From: Dyella solisilvae
GTDB taxonomy: Bacteria; Pseudomonadota; Gammaproteobacteria; Xanthomonadales; Rhodanobacteraceae
Direction: 5' to 3'
Length of the DNA stretch: 64,000 nucleotides
NCBI RefSeq assembly: GCF_003351225.1
Contig: NZ_QQSY01000001.1
Location: forward strand, 248,001 to 312,000
Both the position numbers and the translations under genes were made by a program. The notes beneath the pieces are model-generated. The model ran no database searches. It saw only the letters and a program-made list of their open reading frames with translations, and was not told where the DNA came from. Below are positions 1 to 8,725 of the stretch, in pieces; position 1 is the stretch's first letter; the number at the start of each line of letters is the position of its first letter.

Positions 1-315
1 ATCGCGCCGGAACCGCTGCCCGTTCGCGTGGCGCGTGACCTGCCGATCGATCCGGACGAAGACAACGAGACCCTGGTGGTGGCCGGCGAAGAAACCGCCG
101 CGATCATCGGGGAAACAGTCGACGAGGCAGCCGAAGAGGCTCCCGTCGCCGAAGCACCTGACGAAGAACAACCGCAGGCGATGGAAGTCGCCGGCGCCGA
201 ACCCGGCGATGCACCGCACGCCGATGCCCCGAATGACACTGCCGACGAGGCAGCGACCCACGCGGACGCCGACCATGGCGACGCCACGCAAGACACCGAG
301 GAGTACCGCGCATGA
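1..315 (+). CDS. scpB: Segregation and condensation protein B, C-terminal fragment
   Basis: Open frame entering from the left edge, so only the last ~104 residues are present. What is seen is a low-complexity, strongly acidic Ala/Glu/Asp-rich tail with no domain of its own. The assignment rests on position: ScpB, the kleisin-complex subunit that works with SMC and ScpA in chromosome segregation, commonly sits directly upstream of rluB, and Xanthomonadales ScpB proteins often have acidic C-terminal tails. The stop overlaps the rluB start (ATGA at 312-315), suggesting translational coupling. The winged-helix core lies outside the window, so the name is inferred from context. Confidence 0.6.
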   Translation: MAPEPLPVRVARDLPIDPDEDNETLVVAGEETAAIIGETVDEAAEEAPVAEAPDEEQPQAMEVAGAEPGDAPHADAPNDTADEAATHADADHGDATQDTEEYRA

Positions 316-1778
316 CTGCGCCCCAGAAATCCGTTTTGACCCTTAAGCGCGCGCCGCGCGACGAGAGCACCCCCGCCCTGGAAGAACGCCTGCACAAGGT
401 GCTGGCCAACGCGGGCCTGGGCTCGCGTCGCATGCTCGAGCAGCGCATCCAGGCCGGCGAGGTGGAGCTCAATGGCTCGCCCGCCACCATCGGCGCCAGC
501 GTGCACGCGGGTGACCGCGTCGTGCTGGACGGCAAGCAGTTCATCGTCGCCACCGACAACCGCGACGAAACCGAAGTGCTGGTCTACCACAAGCCCGAAG
601 GCGTGGTGACCACGCGCGAAGATCCCGAAGGCCGCCCCACCGTGTTCGAACAGCTGCCGCGCCTGAAGGGCGCCCGCTGGGTCGCCGTGGGTCGTCTCGA
701 TATCAACACCACCGGCCTGCTGCTGCTCACCACCGATGGCGAACTCGCCAACGCGCTGATGCACCCCAAGAGCGGCCTCGAGCGCGAGTACCTGTGCCGC
801 GTGCATGGCGAAGTGCCCGACGAGGTGATCGAAAAGCTCAAGGCTGGCGTGGAGCTGGAAGACGGCCCTGCCCGCTTCGACGAGATCGCGGTGATCAGCC
901 GCGGCGGCAGCCACAGCTGGTTCCGTGTGGTGATCCGCGAGGGTCGCAACCGCGAAGTGCGCCGCCTGTGGGATTCGCAGGGTTTCCTGGTCAGCCGCCT
1001 CAAGCGCATCCGCTACGGCAGCGTGGAACTGCCGCGCAACCTGCGCCGCGGCGACTGCGAAACGCTCGGCGAGGAATCGGTGAAGGAGCTTCGCAAGACC
1101 ACCGGCCTTGGCGCACCGCAGCCAGTGCTGACCCTGAGCCCGGTGCTGCATCAGCGCCGTGCGCCACGCAACGTCACCGAGTATCGCCCCGAGCGCGGCG
1201 CGACCGGCGGCTGGAGCGGCGGCTACCACGACGAAGCCCGTGAGCTGCGCGCCTATGACCGCATTCGCGAGGAACCGGCGCGCGGCAAGCAGCAGCGCCG
1301 CAAGCCGGGCAAGGAAGTGAACGGCAACGTCGCGCGCCCCGAGCGTCAGGCAGGCGGCATGCAGCGCAAGAACAAGCGCGGCGTGGCTCCCGGCCAGGAA
1401 CTGCCGTCGGTGCGCACCTGGTTTGCCGGCGAAAGCCGCGAGGGTGGCGCAGGCGGCGGTGGTCGCGGCGGCGCAGCCGGCGCGGGCAACCGTCGTGGTG
1501 GCGGCAAGCCGTTCGGTGCTCGTGGTGGCGCCGAAGGTCGCAGCAGCGCTCCTTACGGCGGCTTCGGCGGCGGCAGCGCGGGCGGCAATCGTGGCAAGCA
1601 GGGTCGCCCCGGCAGCCAGGGTGGTCAGGGTGGTGGTCAGGGCGGCCAAGGCGGGCGTCCGCAGAGCCGTGGCGGCAATCGTCCGCAAGGCCACGGCGGC
1701 GGTAATCGCCCGCATGGTGGTGGCGGCAACCGCCCGCAAGGCGGCAACCGCGGCGGCAATCGCCACGGCAACCGTTGA
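312..1778 (+). CDS. rluB: 23S rRNA pseudouridine(2605) synthase RluB with a Gly/Arg-rich tail
   Basis: Isomerises a uridine of 23S rRNA (U2605 in E. coli) to pseudouridine. An S4 RNA-binding domain lies at about residues 24-75 (RLHKVLANAGLGSRR). The RsuA-type catalytic motif GRLDINTTG follows, with catalytic Asp at about 130, then the family block NREVRRLWDSQGF. At 488 aa it is far longer than E. coli RluB (about 290 aa). The excess, from about residue 340, is a disordered tail of GG, RGG, GNR and PQGG repeats that probably binds RNA non-specifically. The start overlaps scpB by 4 nt, and the stop overlaps the next gene. Confidence 0.93.
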   Translation: MTAPQKSVLTLKRAPRDESTPALEERLHKVLANAGLGSRRMLEQRIQAGEVELNGSPATIGASVHAGDRVVLDGKQFIVATDNRDETEVLVYHKPEGVVTTREDPEGRPTVFEQLPRLKGARWVAVGRLDINTTGLLLLTTDGELANALMHPKSGLEREYLCRVHGEVPDEVIEKLKAGVELEDGPARFDEIAVISRGGSHSWFRVVIREGRNREVRRLWDSQGFLVSRLKRIRYGSVELPRNLRRGDCETLGEESVKELRKTTGLGAPQPVLTLSPVLHQRRAPRNVTEYRPERGATGGWSGGYHDEARELRAYDRIREEPARGKQQRRKPGKEVNGNVARPERQAGGMQRKNKRGVAPGQELPSVRTWFAGESREGGAGGGGRGGAAGAGNRRGGGKPFGARGGAEGRSSAPYGGFGGGSAGGNRGKQGRPGSQGGQGGGQGGQGGRPQSRGGNRPQGHGGGNRPHGGGGNRPQGGNRGGNRHGNR

Positions 1779-2125
1779 TTGTGGTCCGCATCTATCACAA
1801 CAACCGCTGCACAAAGTCCCGCGCCACGCTGGATCTCCTGCAGTCGCGTGGCGAGGCGTGCGAGGTGATCAACTACCTCGACACGCCGCCCAGCGCCGAC
1901 GAACTGACCCGGCTGCTGGACATGCTGGGCATGACGCCGCGCGAGTTGATGCGCAAGGGTGAAGCCGAGTACGTCGACCTCGGCCTCGATGATCCGTCGC
2001 TCGACGACACGACGCTGATCGCTGCAATGGCCGCCCATCCGCGATTGATCGAGCGGCCGATCGTGGTGGCCAACGGCAAGGCGGCGATTGGCCGTCCACC
2101 CGAGGCGGTGCTGTCGATCCTGTAA
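1775..2125 (+). CDS. ArsC/YfgD-family arsenate reductase-like protein
   Basis: A 116-aa thioredoxin-fold protein of the ArsC (glutaredoxin-type) family. The N-terminal IYHNNRCTKSR contains the family CxxS-type motif with the active Cys at about 10, and the C-terminal half has RPIVVANGKAAIGRPPE, the usual substrate-binding end. Members of this size are often housekeeping YfgD-like proteins whose arsenate reductase activity is unproven. No arsenic resistance genes lie nearby. The TTG start at 1775 overlaps the rluB stop; a GTG at 1781 is an equally possible start. Confidence 0.85.
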   Translation: MIVVRIYHNNRCTKSRATLDLLQSRGEACEVINYLDTPPSADELTRLLDMLGMTPRELMRKGEAEYVDLGLDDPSLDDTTLIAAMAAHPRLIERPIVVANGKAAIGRPPEAVLSIL

Positions 2126-2224
2126 CGGCTGCGTTCGAAAGCGCGGCCGTTGCGCTCAACATCCCGGCGCAGGCTGGAAGCGCTTTACAACAGCAACGAC
2201 CATGTGCCGACCCGGCCCGGAAGG

Positions 2225-2330
2225 CGCTGGATTCCTGCGTTCGCAGGAATGACGAGCCTATGGAATCCCCGCCCTCGAATTACTCCGGGCACGCCGTGTT
2301 CGTCATCCCGGCGTAGGCCGGGATCCAGCG
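2225..2330. repeat. Inverted pair of REP-like palindromic elements
   Basis: Two 30-bp copies of one element face each other. The copy at 2225-2254 reads CGCTGGATTCC, a short hairpin, then GGAATGACG. The copy at 2301-2330 is its reverse complement with GGGATCC-type changes that keep the stem paired. Both the CGCTGGAT and ATGACG ends are conserved, and compensatory changes in the stem argue for a folded REP/REPIN element rather than chance. A second pair occurs at 27280-27450. Confidence 0.8.
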
Positions 2331-2348
2331 ACTCAAGTCGCGCCGTAA

Positions 2349-3149
2349 CTACACGTCCAAGGTGAACCTGTCCGCGTCCATCCACGCCGGGAAACGCTCG
2401 CGATGCGCGAGCAGCGGCGCAGGATCGATGGTGACCGTCACCACCTGTTCCTGAGGCCCCAGTTCCACCAGCGGTTCGCCGACCGGATCCAGCACCGCGC
2501 TGTCGCCGGCATAGGGATGATCATTGCCGTCCACGCCGACGCGATTGAGTCCCACCACGTAACTGAGGTTCTCGATCGCGCGTGCTCGCAGCAGCGTGCG
2601 CCACGGCTGGCGTCGCGGCGCCGGCCAATTGGCGACGAACACGGCGAGGTCATAGTCCATGCCGGCGACCGCCGATTCACGACGGCCGTTGCGCAGCCAT
2701 ACCGGGAAACGCAGGTCGTAGCAGACCTGGGGCAGGATGCGCCAACCCTTCAGTTCCACGATCAGCCGCTCGTTGCCGCCGCCGTAGCGGGTGTGCTCGC
2801 CCGCCATGCGGAACAGATGGCGCTTGTCGTACTGCGCATAGCTGCCATCGGGGCGCGCCCAGATCAGGCGGTTGTAAACCGTGTCGCCTTCGCGGATGGC
2901 GAGACTGCCGCACAGCACCGCGCCCACCTCTTCGGCGAGCGCGCGCATCCAGGCCACGCCTTCGCCATCCATGGACTCGGCGCTGGCATGCGTGTCGTTG
3001 CTGAACCCCGACAGGAAGGTCTCCGGCAACACCACCAGGTCAGTCTGCCCGGCGGCGCGTCGCACCAGCTCACCGTAGTAGTCGCGGTTGGCCGGCGCGT
3101 CGTGCCAGCGCGTGGCGCCCTGGACCAGGGTGATCCTCAGAGTTTGCAT
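2349..3149 (-). CDS. Carbon-nitrogen hydrolase, YafV-type omega-amidase
   Basis: A 266-aa nitrilase-superfamily amidase. The Glu-Lys-Cys triad is visible in order: Glu in VLPETFLSGFS, Lys in YDKRHLFRMAG, Cys in LPQVCYDLRFPVW. YafV-type enzymes hydrolyse alpha-ketoglutaramate and similar omega-amides formed when aminotransferases use glutamine. The start is MQTLRITLVQG at 3149; the frame is open further upstream, but that part lies inside the preceding gene. It overlaps the aminotransferase end by 13 nt, and the two enzymes are paired functionally (YbdL/YafV in E. coli), so this is very likely one operon. Confidence 0.88.
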   Translation of the reverse strand: MQTLRITLVQGATRWHDAPANRDYYGELVRRAAGQTDLVVLPETFLSGFSNDTHASAESMDGEGVAWMRALAEEVGAVLCGSLAIREGDTVYNRLIWARPDGSYAQYDKRHLFRMAGEHTRYGGGNERLIVELKGWRILPQVCYDLRFPVWLRNGRRESAVAGMDYDLAVFVANWPAPRRQPWRTLLRARAIENLSYVVGLNRVGVDGNDHPYAGDSAVLDPVGEPLVELGPQEQVVTVTIDPAPLLAHRERFPAWMDADRFTLDV

Positions 3150-4282
3150 AGACGCTCCGCAGCAGCCTCCATGGTGGCGTCGCTCTTGGCGAAGCACAGG
3201 CGCAACAGGTGCGTGCCCGGCGCTTGCTCGTAAAACGGCGTAAGAGGAATGGCGGCCACGCCGCCCTCCTTGACCATCCACTCGCAGAAGGACACATCGT
3301 CCTTGTTGCTGATCGCGGAGTAATCCACCAACTGGAAGTAACCGCCCGGCACGTCGAGCAGCTTGAAGCGCGAGGGTTTGATCAGCGAGCGGAAGTAGTC
3401 GCGCTTGGCCTGGTAGAACGCCGGCAGCTCCAGGTAATGCTCGGGCGAGCTGGCGAGGAATTCGGCGAACGCCACCTGCGCGGGATGGAAGGTGCAGAAC
3501 GTGAGGTACTGATGCACCTTGCGGAATTCCGCGGACAGCGCCTTCGGCGCCACGGCGTAACCCACCTTCCAGCCGGTGCAGTGGTAAGTCTTGCCGAACG
3601 AGGACACCACGATGCTGCGCGCGGCCAGCTCCGGATGGCGCAGCACGCTCTCGTGCTGTGCGCCGTCGTACACGATGTGCTCGTACACCTCATCGGACAA
3701 CACGACGATCTCGGTGTCGCGCACGATGGCCGCCAGCTCTTCGAGATCGGCCGACGACAGCACGGCGCCCGTCGGGTTGTGCGGGCTGTTGATCAGGATC
3801 ATGCGCGTCTTCGGGGTGATCGCATCGCGCACGCGCTGCCAATCAACGGCGAAGGTCGGCGCCTGCAGCGGGATATGCACGGCCCGGGAGCCCTGCAACT
3901 CGATGGCAGGCTCGTAGCTGTCATAGGCCGGATCGAACACGATCACTTCCTCGCCCGCACGCACCACCGCGGCAATCGCGGAGAACAGCGCCTCGGTGCC
4001 GCCGGAGGTCACCGTGACTTCGCTGTCAGCGCTCACCTTGTGGCCATACAGGCGCTCGGTCTTGAGCGCGATCTGCTCGCGCAGCGTCGGCAGGCCGATG
4101 CCGGGCGCGTATTGGTTGCGCCCCTCGGCCATTGCGCGCGCCACGGCGTCGCGCAATGCTTCGGGCGGCTCGAAATCCGGAAAGCCCTGCCCCAGATTGA
4201 CGGCCTTGTGTTCAAGCGCCGACTGGCTCATGACGCTGAAGATGGTGGTGCCGACTTTGGGCAGCTTGGTCTGGATCTGCAT
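3137..4282 (-). CDS. Methionine aminotransferase, YbdL/KAT-type PLP enzyme
   Basis: A fold-type I class I/II aminotransferase of 381 aa. It shows the N-terminal KLPKVGTTIFSVMS and NLGQGFPDFEPP block typical of YbdL and kynurenine/glutamine transaminase K, NSPHNPTG, SDEVYEH, and SSFGKTYHCTGWKVGY, where the Lys forms the PLP Schiff base. Likely substrates are methionine and aromatic amino acids, with a 2-oxo acid as acceptor; with the downstream omega-amidase this suits methionine salvage. The start MQIQTKLP at 4282 matches family length; in-frame ATGs at 4309 and 4321 would add 9 or 13 residues. Confidence 0.9.
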   Translation of the reverse strand: MQIQTKLPKVGTTIFSVMSQSALEHKAVNLGQGFPDFEPPEALRDAVARAMAEGRNQYAPGIGLPTLREQIALKTERLYGHKVSADSEVTVTSGGTEALFSAIAAVVRAGEEVIVFDPAYDSYEPAIELQGSRAVHIPLQAPTFAVDWQRVRDAITPKTRMILINSPHNPTGAVLSSADLEELAAIVRDTEIVVLSDEVYEHIVYDGAQHESVLRHPELAARSIVVSSFGKTYHCTGWKVGYAVAPKALSAEFRKVHQYLTFCTFHPAQVAFAEFLASSPEHYLELPAFYQAKRDYFRSLIKPSRFKLLDVPGGYFQLVDYSAISNKDDVSFCEWMVKEGGVAAIPLTPFYEQAPGTHLLRLCFAKSDATMEAAAERLCKL

Positions 4283-4342
4283 ATTCCGGATGTCTGGATG
4301 GCTAAACATGGATGCTAACACGCTGCGGATGAAGGGGTTTGG

Positions 4343-5296
4343 TCAGACGTACCTGCTGCACTCGGCGTGCTTTTCGCGCACGGTGTCCGGCAGCTTTTCC
4401 GCCAGGAAATCCACGAAGGCGCGCACGCCGGGAAGCAGGCCGCGGCGACTTGGGTAGACGAAGTGCATCGTGCCCTGCGGCACGCTCCACTCAGGCAACA
4501 CCACGGCCAGTTCGCCGCGTGCGATGCCCGGACCACAGACGAATTCAGGCAGCAGCGCCACGCCGATGCCCTGCTTGCAGCTTTGCAGCAGGGCCGCGAA
4601 ATCACCACAGATCAGGCGTGGCTGGATATCCACGATGACACGCTCGCCCTGCGCGTCGAGAAGCTCCCAACTCTGCGCGCCCTCGTGCTCCTGCTGGCTC
4701 AGCGCCGGCAGGCTGGAAAGATCGGCTGGCTCCTTTGGCTGGCCATGGCGCTTGAGCAGGTCGGGGCTGGCCACCAGCAACACACGCGACTGACCGAAGG
4801 TGCGCATGACCAGGGTGGCGTCGGTGTCGAGCTTGCTGCGCACGCGGATCGCCACGTCGAAGCCTTCGCCGATGAGGTCCACGCGGCGGTCGGTCGCCTG
4901 CAGGCGCACCTGCATCTTCGGATGCTGCTGCAGGAAGTCCGGCAGGATATGCCCCACCACGGTCTGCACCAGCGACACCGGGCAGCTGACCCGCACGACG
5001 CCACGCGGCTCCGAGCGCACTTCCTCGACCGCCTCCTGCGCCGCCCTCGCCTCTTCCAGCACGGCGCGGCAATGGCCGTAAAAGCGCTCGCCCACCTCGG
5101 TGACCACGAAACGTCGGGTGGTTCGTTGCAGCAGCCGCACCCCGAGTCGCTCCTCCAACTGCGCGATGCGCTTGCTCAGGCGGGACTTGGGAATGCCCAG
5201 GGCGCGCCCAGCCGACGAGAAGCCGCCGTGCTCGACCACCGAGGCGAAGAAGTACAGGTCATTCAGATCCTGCAGGGCGCCATCCAACACCGTCAT
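4343..5296 (-). CDS. LysR-family transcriptional regulator
   Basis: A 317-aa LysR-type activator/repressor. The winged HTH is at residues ~10-70 (FFASVVEHGGFSSAGRALGIPKSRLSKRIAQLEERLGVRLLQRTTRR), followed by a periplasmic-binding-protein-like effector domain. It is transcribed away from azoR with a 115-bp shared promoter region, so it probably controls azoR in response to quinones or electrophiles, as relatives do. That region has an imperfect dyad: CTGAACAAT at 5311 and ATTGTCCGAAG at 5349. Confidence 0.92.
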   Translation of the reverse strand: MTVLDGALQDLNDLYFFASVVEHGGFSSAGRALGIPKSRLSKRIAQLEERLGVRLLQRTTRRFVVTEVGERFYGHCRAVLEEARAAQEAVEEVRSEPRGVVRVSCPVSLVQTVVGHILPDFLQQHPKMQVRLQATDRRVDLIGEGFDVAIRVRSKLDTDATLVMRTFGQSRVLLVASPDLLKRHGQPKEPADLSSLPALSQQEHEGAQSWELLDAQGERVIVDIQPRLICGDFAALLQSCKQGIGVALLPEFVCGPGIARGELAVVLPEWSVPQGTMHFVYPSRRGLLPGVRAFVDFLAEKLPDTVREKHAECSRYV

Positions 5297-5310
5297 CGCC
5301 GTTTCCTTAT

Positions 5311-5359
5311 CTGAACAATACGTCCGATTTTACCCGACTTATCACGGGATTGTCCGAAG
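5311..5359. promoter_or_regulatory. Candidate LysR operator between the regulator and azoR
   Basis: An imperfect inverted repeat with arms ctgaacaat (5311-5319) and attgtccgaag (5349-5359) spans the divergent promoter region. LysR proteins usually bind such dyads upstream of their targets. Binding is inferred from position and symmetry only. Confidence 0.4.
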
Positions 5360-5411
5360 AATACCTTAGTCACGTCGCCGGCAGGTCCGGCCCGTTACCT
5401 GAGGAAATACC

Positions 5412-5996
5412 ATGAAACTGCTTCATCTCGACGCCAGCGCCCTGGGTAGCCACTCTGTCTCGCGTGGCCTGACTGCCGCCATCGTGCGCGAATTCACCAA
5501 GAATGCGCCGGCAACCGAAGTGATCTACCACGATCTGGTTGCCAACCCGATTCCGCACTGGACCCCGGTGGCTGACGCCAGCGATCCCGCCGCCGTGCTG
5601 GGCAGCCAGATGCTTGAGGAATTCCTGGCTGCCGATGTGGTGGTCATTGGCGCCCCGATGTACAACTTCGGCGTTCCCAGCCAGCTCAAGGCGTGGATCG
5701 ACCGTGTCGCCGTGGCCGGCAAGTCGTTCCGCTACACGGCGAATGGCCCCGAGGGTCTGGCCGGCGGCAAGCGCGTGATCATTGCTTCCGCTCGTGGCGG
5801 CATCTACAGCGAAGGCAGCGCCGCGGCCCCGATGGACTTCCAGGAAACCTACCTGCGCGCCGTGTTCGGCTTCCTTGGCGTCACCGACATCGAATTCGTT
5901 CGCGCCGAGGGCGTGGCGATCAGCGAGGACAACAAGGCCGAGTCGGTGAAGTCGGCGCACGCCTCGATCGGCGTCGTGACCCGCAAGGCTGCCTGA
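5412..5996 (+). CDS. azoR: FMN-dependent NADH:quinone oxidoreductase/azoreductase AzoR
   Basis: A 194-aa flavodoxin-fold enzyme that reduces quinones and azo bonds with NADH. Family marks are the N-terminal MKLLHLDASALGSHSVSRGL phosphate-binding stretch, APMYNFGVPSQLKAWIDRV, and ASARGGIYSEG near the flavin. Length equals the family norm. The start has a clear ribosome site (GAGGAAA, 9 nt upstream). It is divergent from the LysR regulator, which is its probable controller, and is followed by a strong terminator. Confidence 0.95.
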   Translation: MKLLHLDASALGSHSVSRGLTAAIVREFTKNAPATEVIYHDLVANPIPHWTPVADASDPAAVLGSQMLEEFLAADVVVIGAPMYNFGVPSQLKAWIDRVAVAGKSFRYTANGPEGLAGGKRVIIASARGGIYSEGSAAAPMDFQETYLRAVFGFLGVTDIEFVRAEGVAISEDNKAESVKSAHASIGVVTRKAA

Positions 5997-6031
5997 GCCA
6001 CCTACCCTCTCCCCAGAGGGAGAGGGTGATG

Positions 6032-6065
6032 AACGCCGCGCCTCAGGGCGCGGCGTTGTTTTTTT
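6032..6065. terminator. Bidirectional intrinsic terminator after azoR
   Basis: Eleven-bp perfect stem AACGCCGCGCC / GGCGCGGCGTT with a TCAG loop, followed by seven T residues. It serves azoR on the plus strand. The stop codon of the convergent amidohydrolase falls in the loop. A second smaller dyad, CCCTCTCC/GGAGAGGG-like, lies at 6005-6026. Confidence 0.85.
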
Positions 6066-7719
6066 CTGCGCGATACACCGCCTTGCCATCCACCCAGGTG
6101 CTGAGCGGTTTGAGGTCGGCGATCTGGCGGGCCGGCGCAGTCATCGGATCGCCATCCAGCAACACGAAGTCGGCGCGCATGCCTGGCTTGAGCATGCCCA
6201 CCTCGTTCTCCATGAAGGCGGCATACGCCGCGCCGCGGGTGAAGCCGGCCAGGGCCTGCAGGCGACTGACCCGCTGATCAGGCAGCCAGCCACCGGGCGG
6301 CTGCCCGTTGAGGTCCTGCCGGGTCACGGCGGCATACAGGCCAAGCATCGGATTGACGTGCTCCACGGGGAAATCCGAACCAAACGCCAGCGGCACATGC
6401 TCGTGGATGAAGCGCTGCCAGGCGTACGCCCCCTTGAGGCGCTCCGCTCCGAGGCGTTGCTCGGCCCACGGCATGTCCGAGGTCGCGTGGGTCGGCTGCA
6501 TGGAGGCAATCAGGTGCAGCGAGGCGAAGCGCGGAATGTCGTCGAGCGCCACGATCTGCGCATGCTCGACGCGCCAGCGGTGATCGCTCGACGCGCCATC
6601 ACCGAGCACGGCCTGGTAGGTGTCAAGAACCATGCGGTTGCCGCGGTCGCCGATGGCATGCGTGGCCACCTGCACATGGCAGCCATGGGCCTTTTCGACC
6701 GCCGTGCGATAAGCGTCGGGCGCCGTCACCAGGATGCCCCGATTGCCATGGTCATCGTTGTAGTCGGCCAGCAAGGCGGCGCCACGGCTGCCCAACGCGC
6801 CGTCCATGTACAGCTTCACGGTACGCATCTGCAGCCTGCCGCCGGCGTCGGCCCAGTGCCCGCCCTGCGAGCACAACCAGTCCAGCGCGGCGTGGTTGCC
6901 GTCGGCCATCTCATACAGGCGCAGCGGGACTTCGCCCGCCGCAGCCAGCTCCTGCAGAACCTTGAAGTCGTCCAGGCTCACGCCCGGGTCATGCACACCG
7001 GTGAGTCCAGCGGCGACGGCGTCTGCGAACGCAGCCTTGTAGGCCTCGCGGGTTTGCTCATGGGTGAGCGGCGGCATCGCCGCGGCCACAAGTTCGACGG
7101 CGCCATCGACCAACACGCCCGTGGCCTTCTTGCCGGCGCGCACGATGCGCCCGCCATCGGGCTGCCAATTGCCGTCCAACGGCTTGGTGGCATGCTTCAT
7201 CGCGGCGGTATTGACCCAGATGGCGTGGCCGTCAACGCGCTCGAGGTACACCGGCTGATCGGGAAACGCCGCATCAAGATCCGCGGCCGTGGGAAATTGC
7301 TTGCCCTCCCAGCGGTTCTGGTCCCAGCCCCGGCCCACCAGCCACGCCCCTTTCGGCAGGCGCGCCGCCCCGGCCTTGAGCCGCGCCAGCACCTCTGCCT
7401 TGGAATTGGCGCCGACCAGGTCGACCTGCAGGTGCGTCATGCCCAAGCCGAGCATGTGGCCATGGGCGTCGATCAGGCCCGGGACCACCGTGGCCCCGCC
7501 AGCATCCACCGTGGCGGCATCGGGATAGCGCTTTGTCAGGTCGGCGGCGTTACCTACCGCCAGCAGGCGCCCATCGTCCTTCCACGCCAGCGCAGTGGCC
7601 TCCGGCTGCGCGGGATCCATCGTGTGGATATGCGCGTTGAGCAGCAGCGTCGTCGCCTGCAAAGGCAGCGACGCCAGAACCAGCAGCGCGAGGGCGGAAC
7701 GGCGGAGCGAAAGACGCAT
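6043..7719 (-). CDS. Exported amidohydrolase of the YtcJ type
   Basis: A 558-aa member of the amidohydrolase_3 (YtcJ/LAF3) family, which hydrolyses C-N bonds in a metal-dependent TIM barrel. An N-terminal signal peptide (LRRSALALLVLASLPLQA) suggests export. The HxH metal motif appears in GLIDAHGHMLGLG, and later metal-ligand regions in HAIGDRGNR, WRVEHAQ and FGSDFPVEH. The start MRLSLRRSA at 7719 gives a clean signal peptide; the upstream open frame adds 24 implausible residues. Substrate is unknown. The stop lies in the loop of the shared terminator. Confidence 0.88.
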   Translation of the reverse strand: MRLSLRRSALALLVLASLPLQATTLLLNAHIHTMDPAQPEATALAWKDDGRLLAVGNAADLTKRYPDAATVDAGGATVVPGLIDAHGHMLGLGMTHLQVDLVGANSKAEVLARLKAGAARLPKGAWLVGRGWDQNRWEGKQFPTAADLDAAFPDQPVYLERVDGHAIWVNTAAMKHATKPLDGNWQPDGGRIVRAGKKATGVLVDGAVELVAAAMPPLTHEQTREAYKAAFADAVAAGLTGVHDPGVSLDDFKVLQELAAAGEVPLRLYEMADGNHAALDWLCSQGGHWADAGGRLQMRTVKLYMDGALGSRGAALLADYNDDHGNRGILVTAPDAYRTAVEKAHGCHVQVATHAIGDRGNRMVLDTYQAVLGDGASSDHRWRVEHAQIVALDDIPRFASLHLIASMQPTHATSDMPWAEQRLGAERLKGAYAWQRFIHEHVPLAFGSDFPVEHVNPMLGLYAAVTRQDLNGQPPGGWLPDQRVSRLQALAGFTRGAAYAAFMENEVGMLKPGMRADFVLLDGDPMTAPARQIADLKPLSTWVDGKAVYRAEKNNAAP

Positions 7720-7824
7720 GGGCGGATCCAGGCAGGAATGTCCGCCGACTTTGCCTAGCCTGGCGCTCGCGCACAAGGAGGCCTGCGGCACAGCCCCCGG
7801 CGGGAGCGCACCGCCTCACCGTGG

Positions 7825-8061
7825 TCAGGCCGCCTGGTCCAGCGCCATCGGAGGGCGCGCGTACTGCGCAAGGCGGATGGACGACTCCATGCCCGGCATT
7901 TCCACGCACACCGGGCGTCCCGAGCGAAGATGCTCATCCCGTGCGACTTCGCGAGCCAACGTGATGGCCGCGCCGAGCCGCAAGTCACTGAACAGCGAAA
8001 ATCCCAAACGACATACACACCACAATCCGTCAGCGGACTGCTTCAGTGAATAGGTGACCAT
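7825..8061 (-). CDS. Small conserved-type hypothetical protein
   Basis: A 78-aa protein starting MVTYSLKQSADGLWCVCRLG. The pattern of a short beta hairpin followed by a helix rich in Ala, Arg and Glu (AITLAREVARDEHLRSG) recalls small DUF2188-like or stress-associated proteins, but I do not recognise a family. It ends in a short disordered tail. It stands alone, reading away from the next gene across a 342-bp gap. Function unknown. Confidence 0.5.
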   Translation of the reverse strand: MVTYSLKQSADGLWCVCRLGFSLFSDLRLGAAITLAREVARDEHLRSGRPVCVEMPGMESSIRLAQYARPPMALDQAA

Positions 8062-8403
8062 GGTGCAACCCTGTCGAAAGTGGAGAGTCTTGCTACCGCT
8101 TGATCGTGTGAGGACAGATGCCATCACGCCGTCCTATCGGACCGAAGAAGAGTGCACTTTTTCTCACGATGAACCTATCGGCCCATCACCGCGCATCTCG
8201 TAGGAAAGTGACTACATTGCCTGTGGGGAAGCTTGCATTTCTCCTGCCAGCCACTGTTGTTTCACCCCTGATACACGGTTGCTTGGCATCGATGAACCGC
8301 GCGCAAGCCAAGCCTGAACTAAGCCTTGTCCCGAGCCCGCGCATCACTCTTGATTAATCGGGAAGTCTGCAAGTTGGATGTCCCCAACACGGAGACATGC
8401 GCC
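8062..8403. other. Divergent intergenic region without a gene
   Basis: Promoter region for two small divergent genes. It is AT-richer than its surroundings, with runs such as CACTTTTTCTCACG, and holds a spaced dyad GTAG-N8-CTAC at 8200-8215. The plus-strand gene has an SD-like ACGGAGACA just before its ATG. No ORF or structured RNA is convincing here. Confidence 0.5.
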
Positions 8404-8640
8404 ATGTCTCACGACAGCGAAGAGTTCCAGGCGCACTTGCAGGATGCTTTCGACGACCTGCTCGCGCTCTATCGGTTGCTTGAACAGGAGAACGAGTTGC
8501 TGCGCGCACAGTTGCGGCGTCACGCCGTCGGCGAGATGCAGATACGCGAAACCGATCGCAGGATGCTGGACCTCCGCGTCACACTGCCACCCTCCCTGCA
8601 GGAGCGATTGCGCACGCTGCACGCATCGCGCCATGCCTGA
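8404..8640 (+). CDS. Small coiled-coil hypothetical protein
   Basis: A 78-aa protein. Residues ~5-40 form a heptad-like acidic helix (DAFDDLLALYRLLEQENELLRAQLRR), likely a coiled coil, followed by a short basic part with LPPSLQERLRTLHASRH. The ATG at 8404 has GGAGA about 9 nt upstream. No family recognised. It lies 85 bp before the LigD-type polymerase gene on the same strand, so co-transcription is possible. Confidence 0.5.
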   Translation: MSHDSEEFQAHLQDAFDDLLALYRLLEQENELLRAQLRRHAVGEMQIRETDRRMLDLRVTLPPSLQERLRTLHASRHA

Positions 8641-8725
8641 CATCGGTTGATACTGGTCCAAGGCTTCGCGCCCCACTTGTAGCGCGGGCCAGGCGCTTCG
8701 CCCGAACCATCCAAGGAATGCGCAT

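Noticed and set aside
3209-4318. Long plus-strand ORF opposite the aminotransferase
   Set aside because: Shadow frame; the minus strand has every aminotransferase motif.
6358-7758. Long plus-strand ORF opposite the amidohydrolase
   Set aside because: Shadow of a well-supported gene; His/Arg/Gln-rich composition typical of antisense frames in high-GC DNA.
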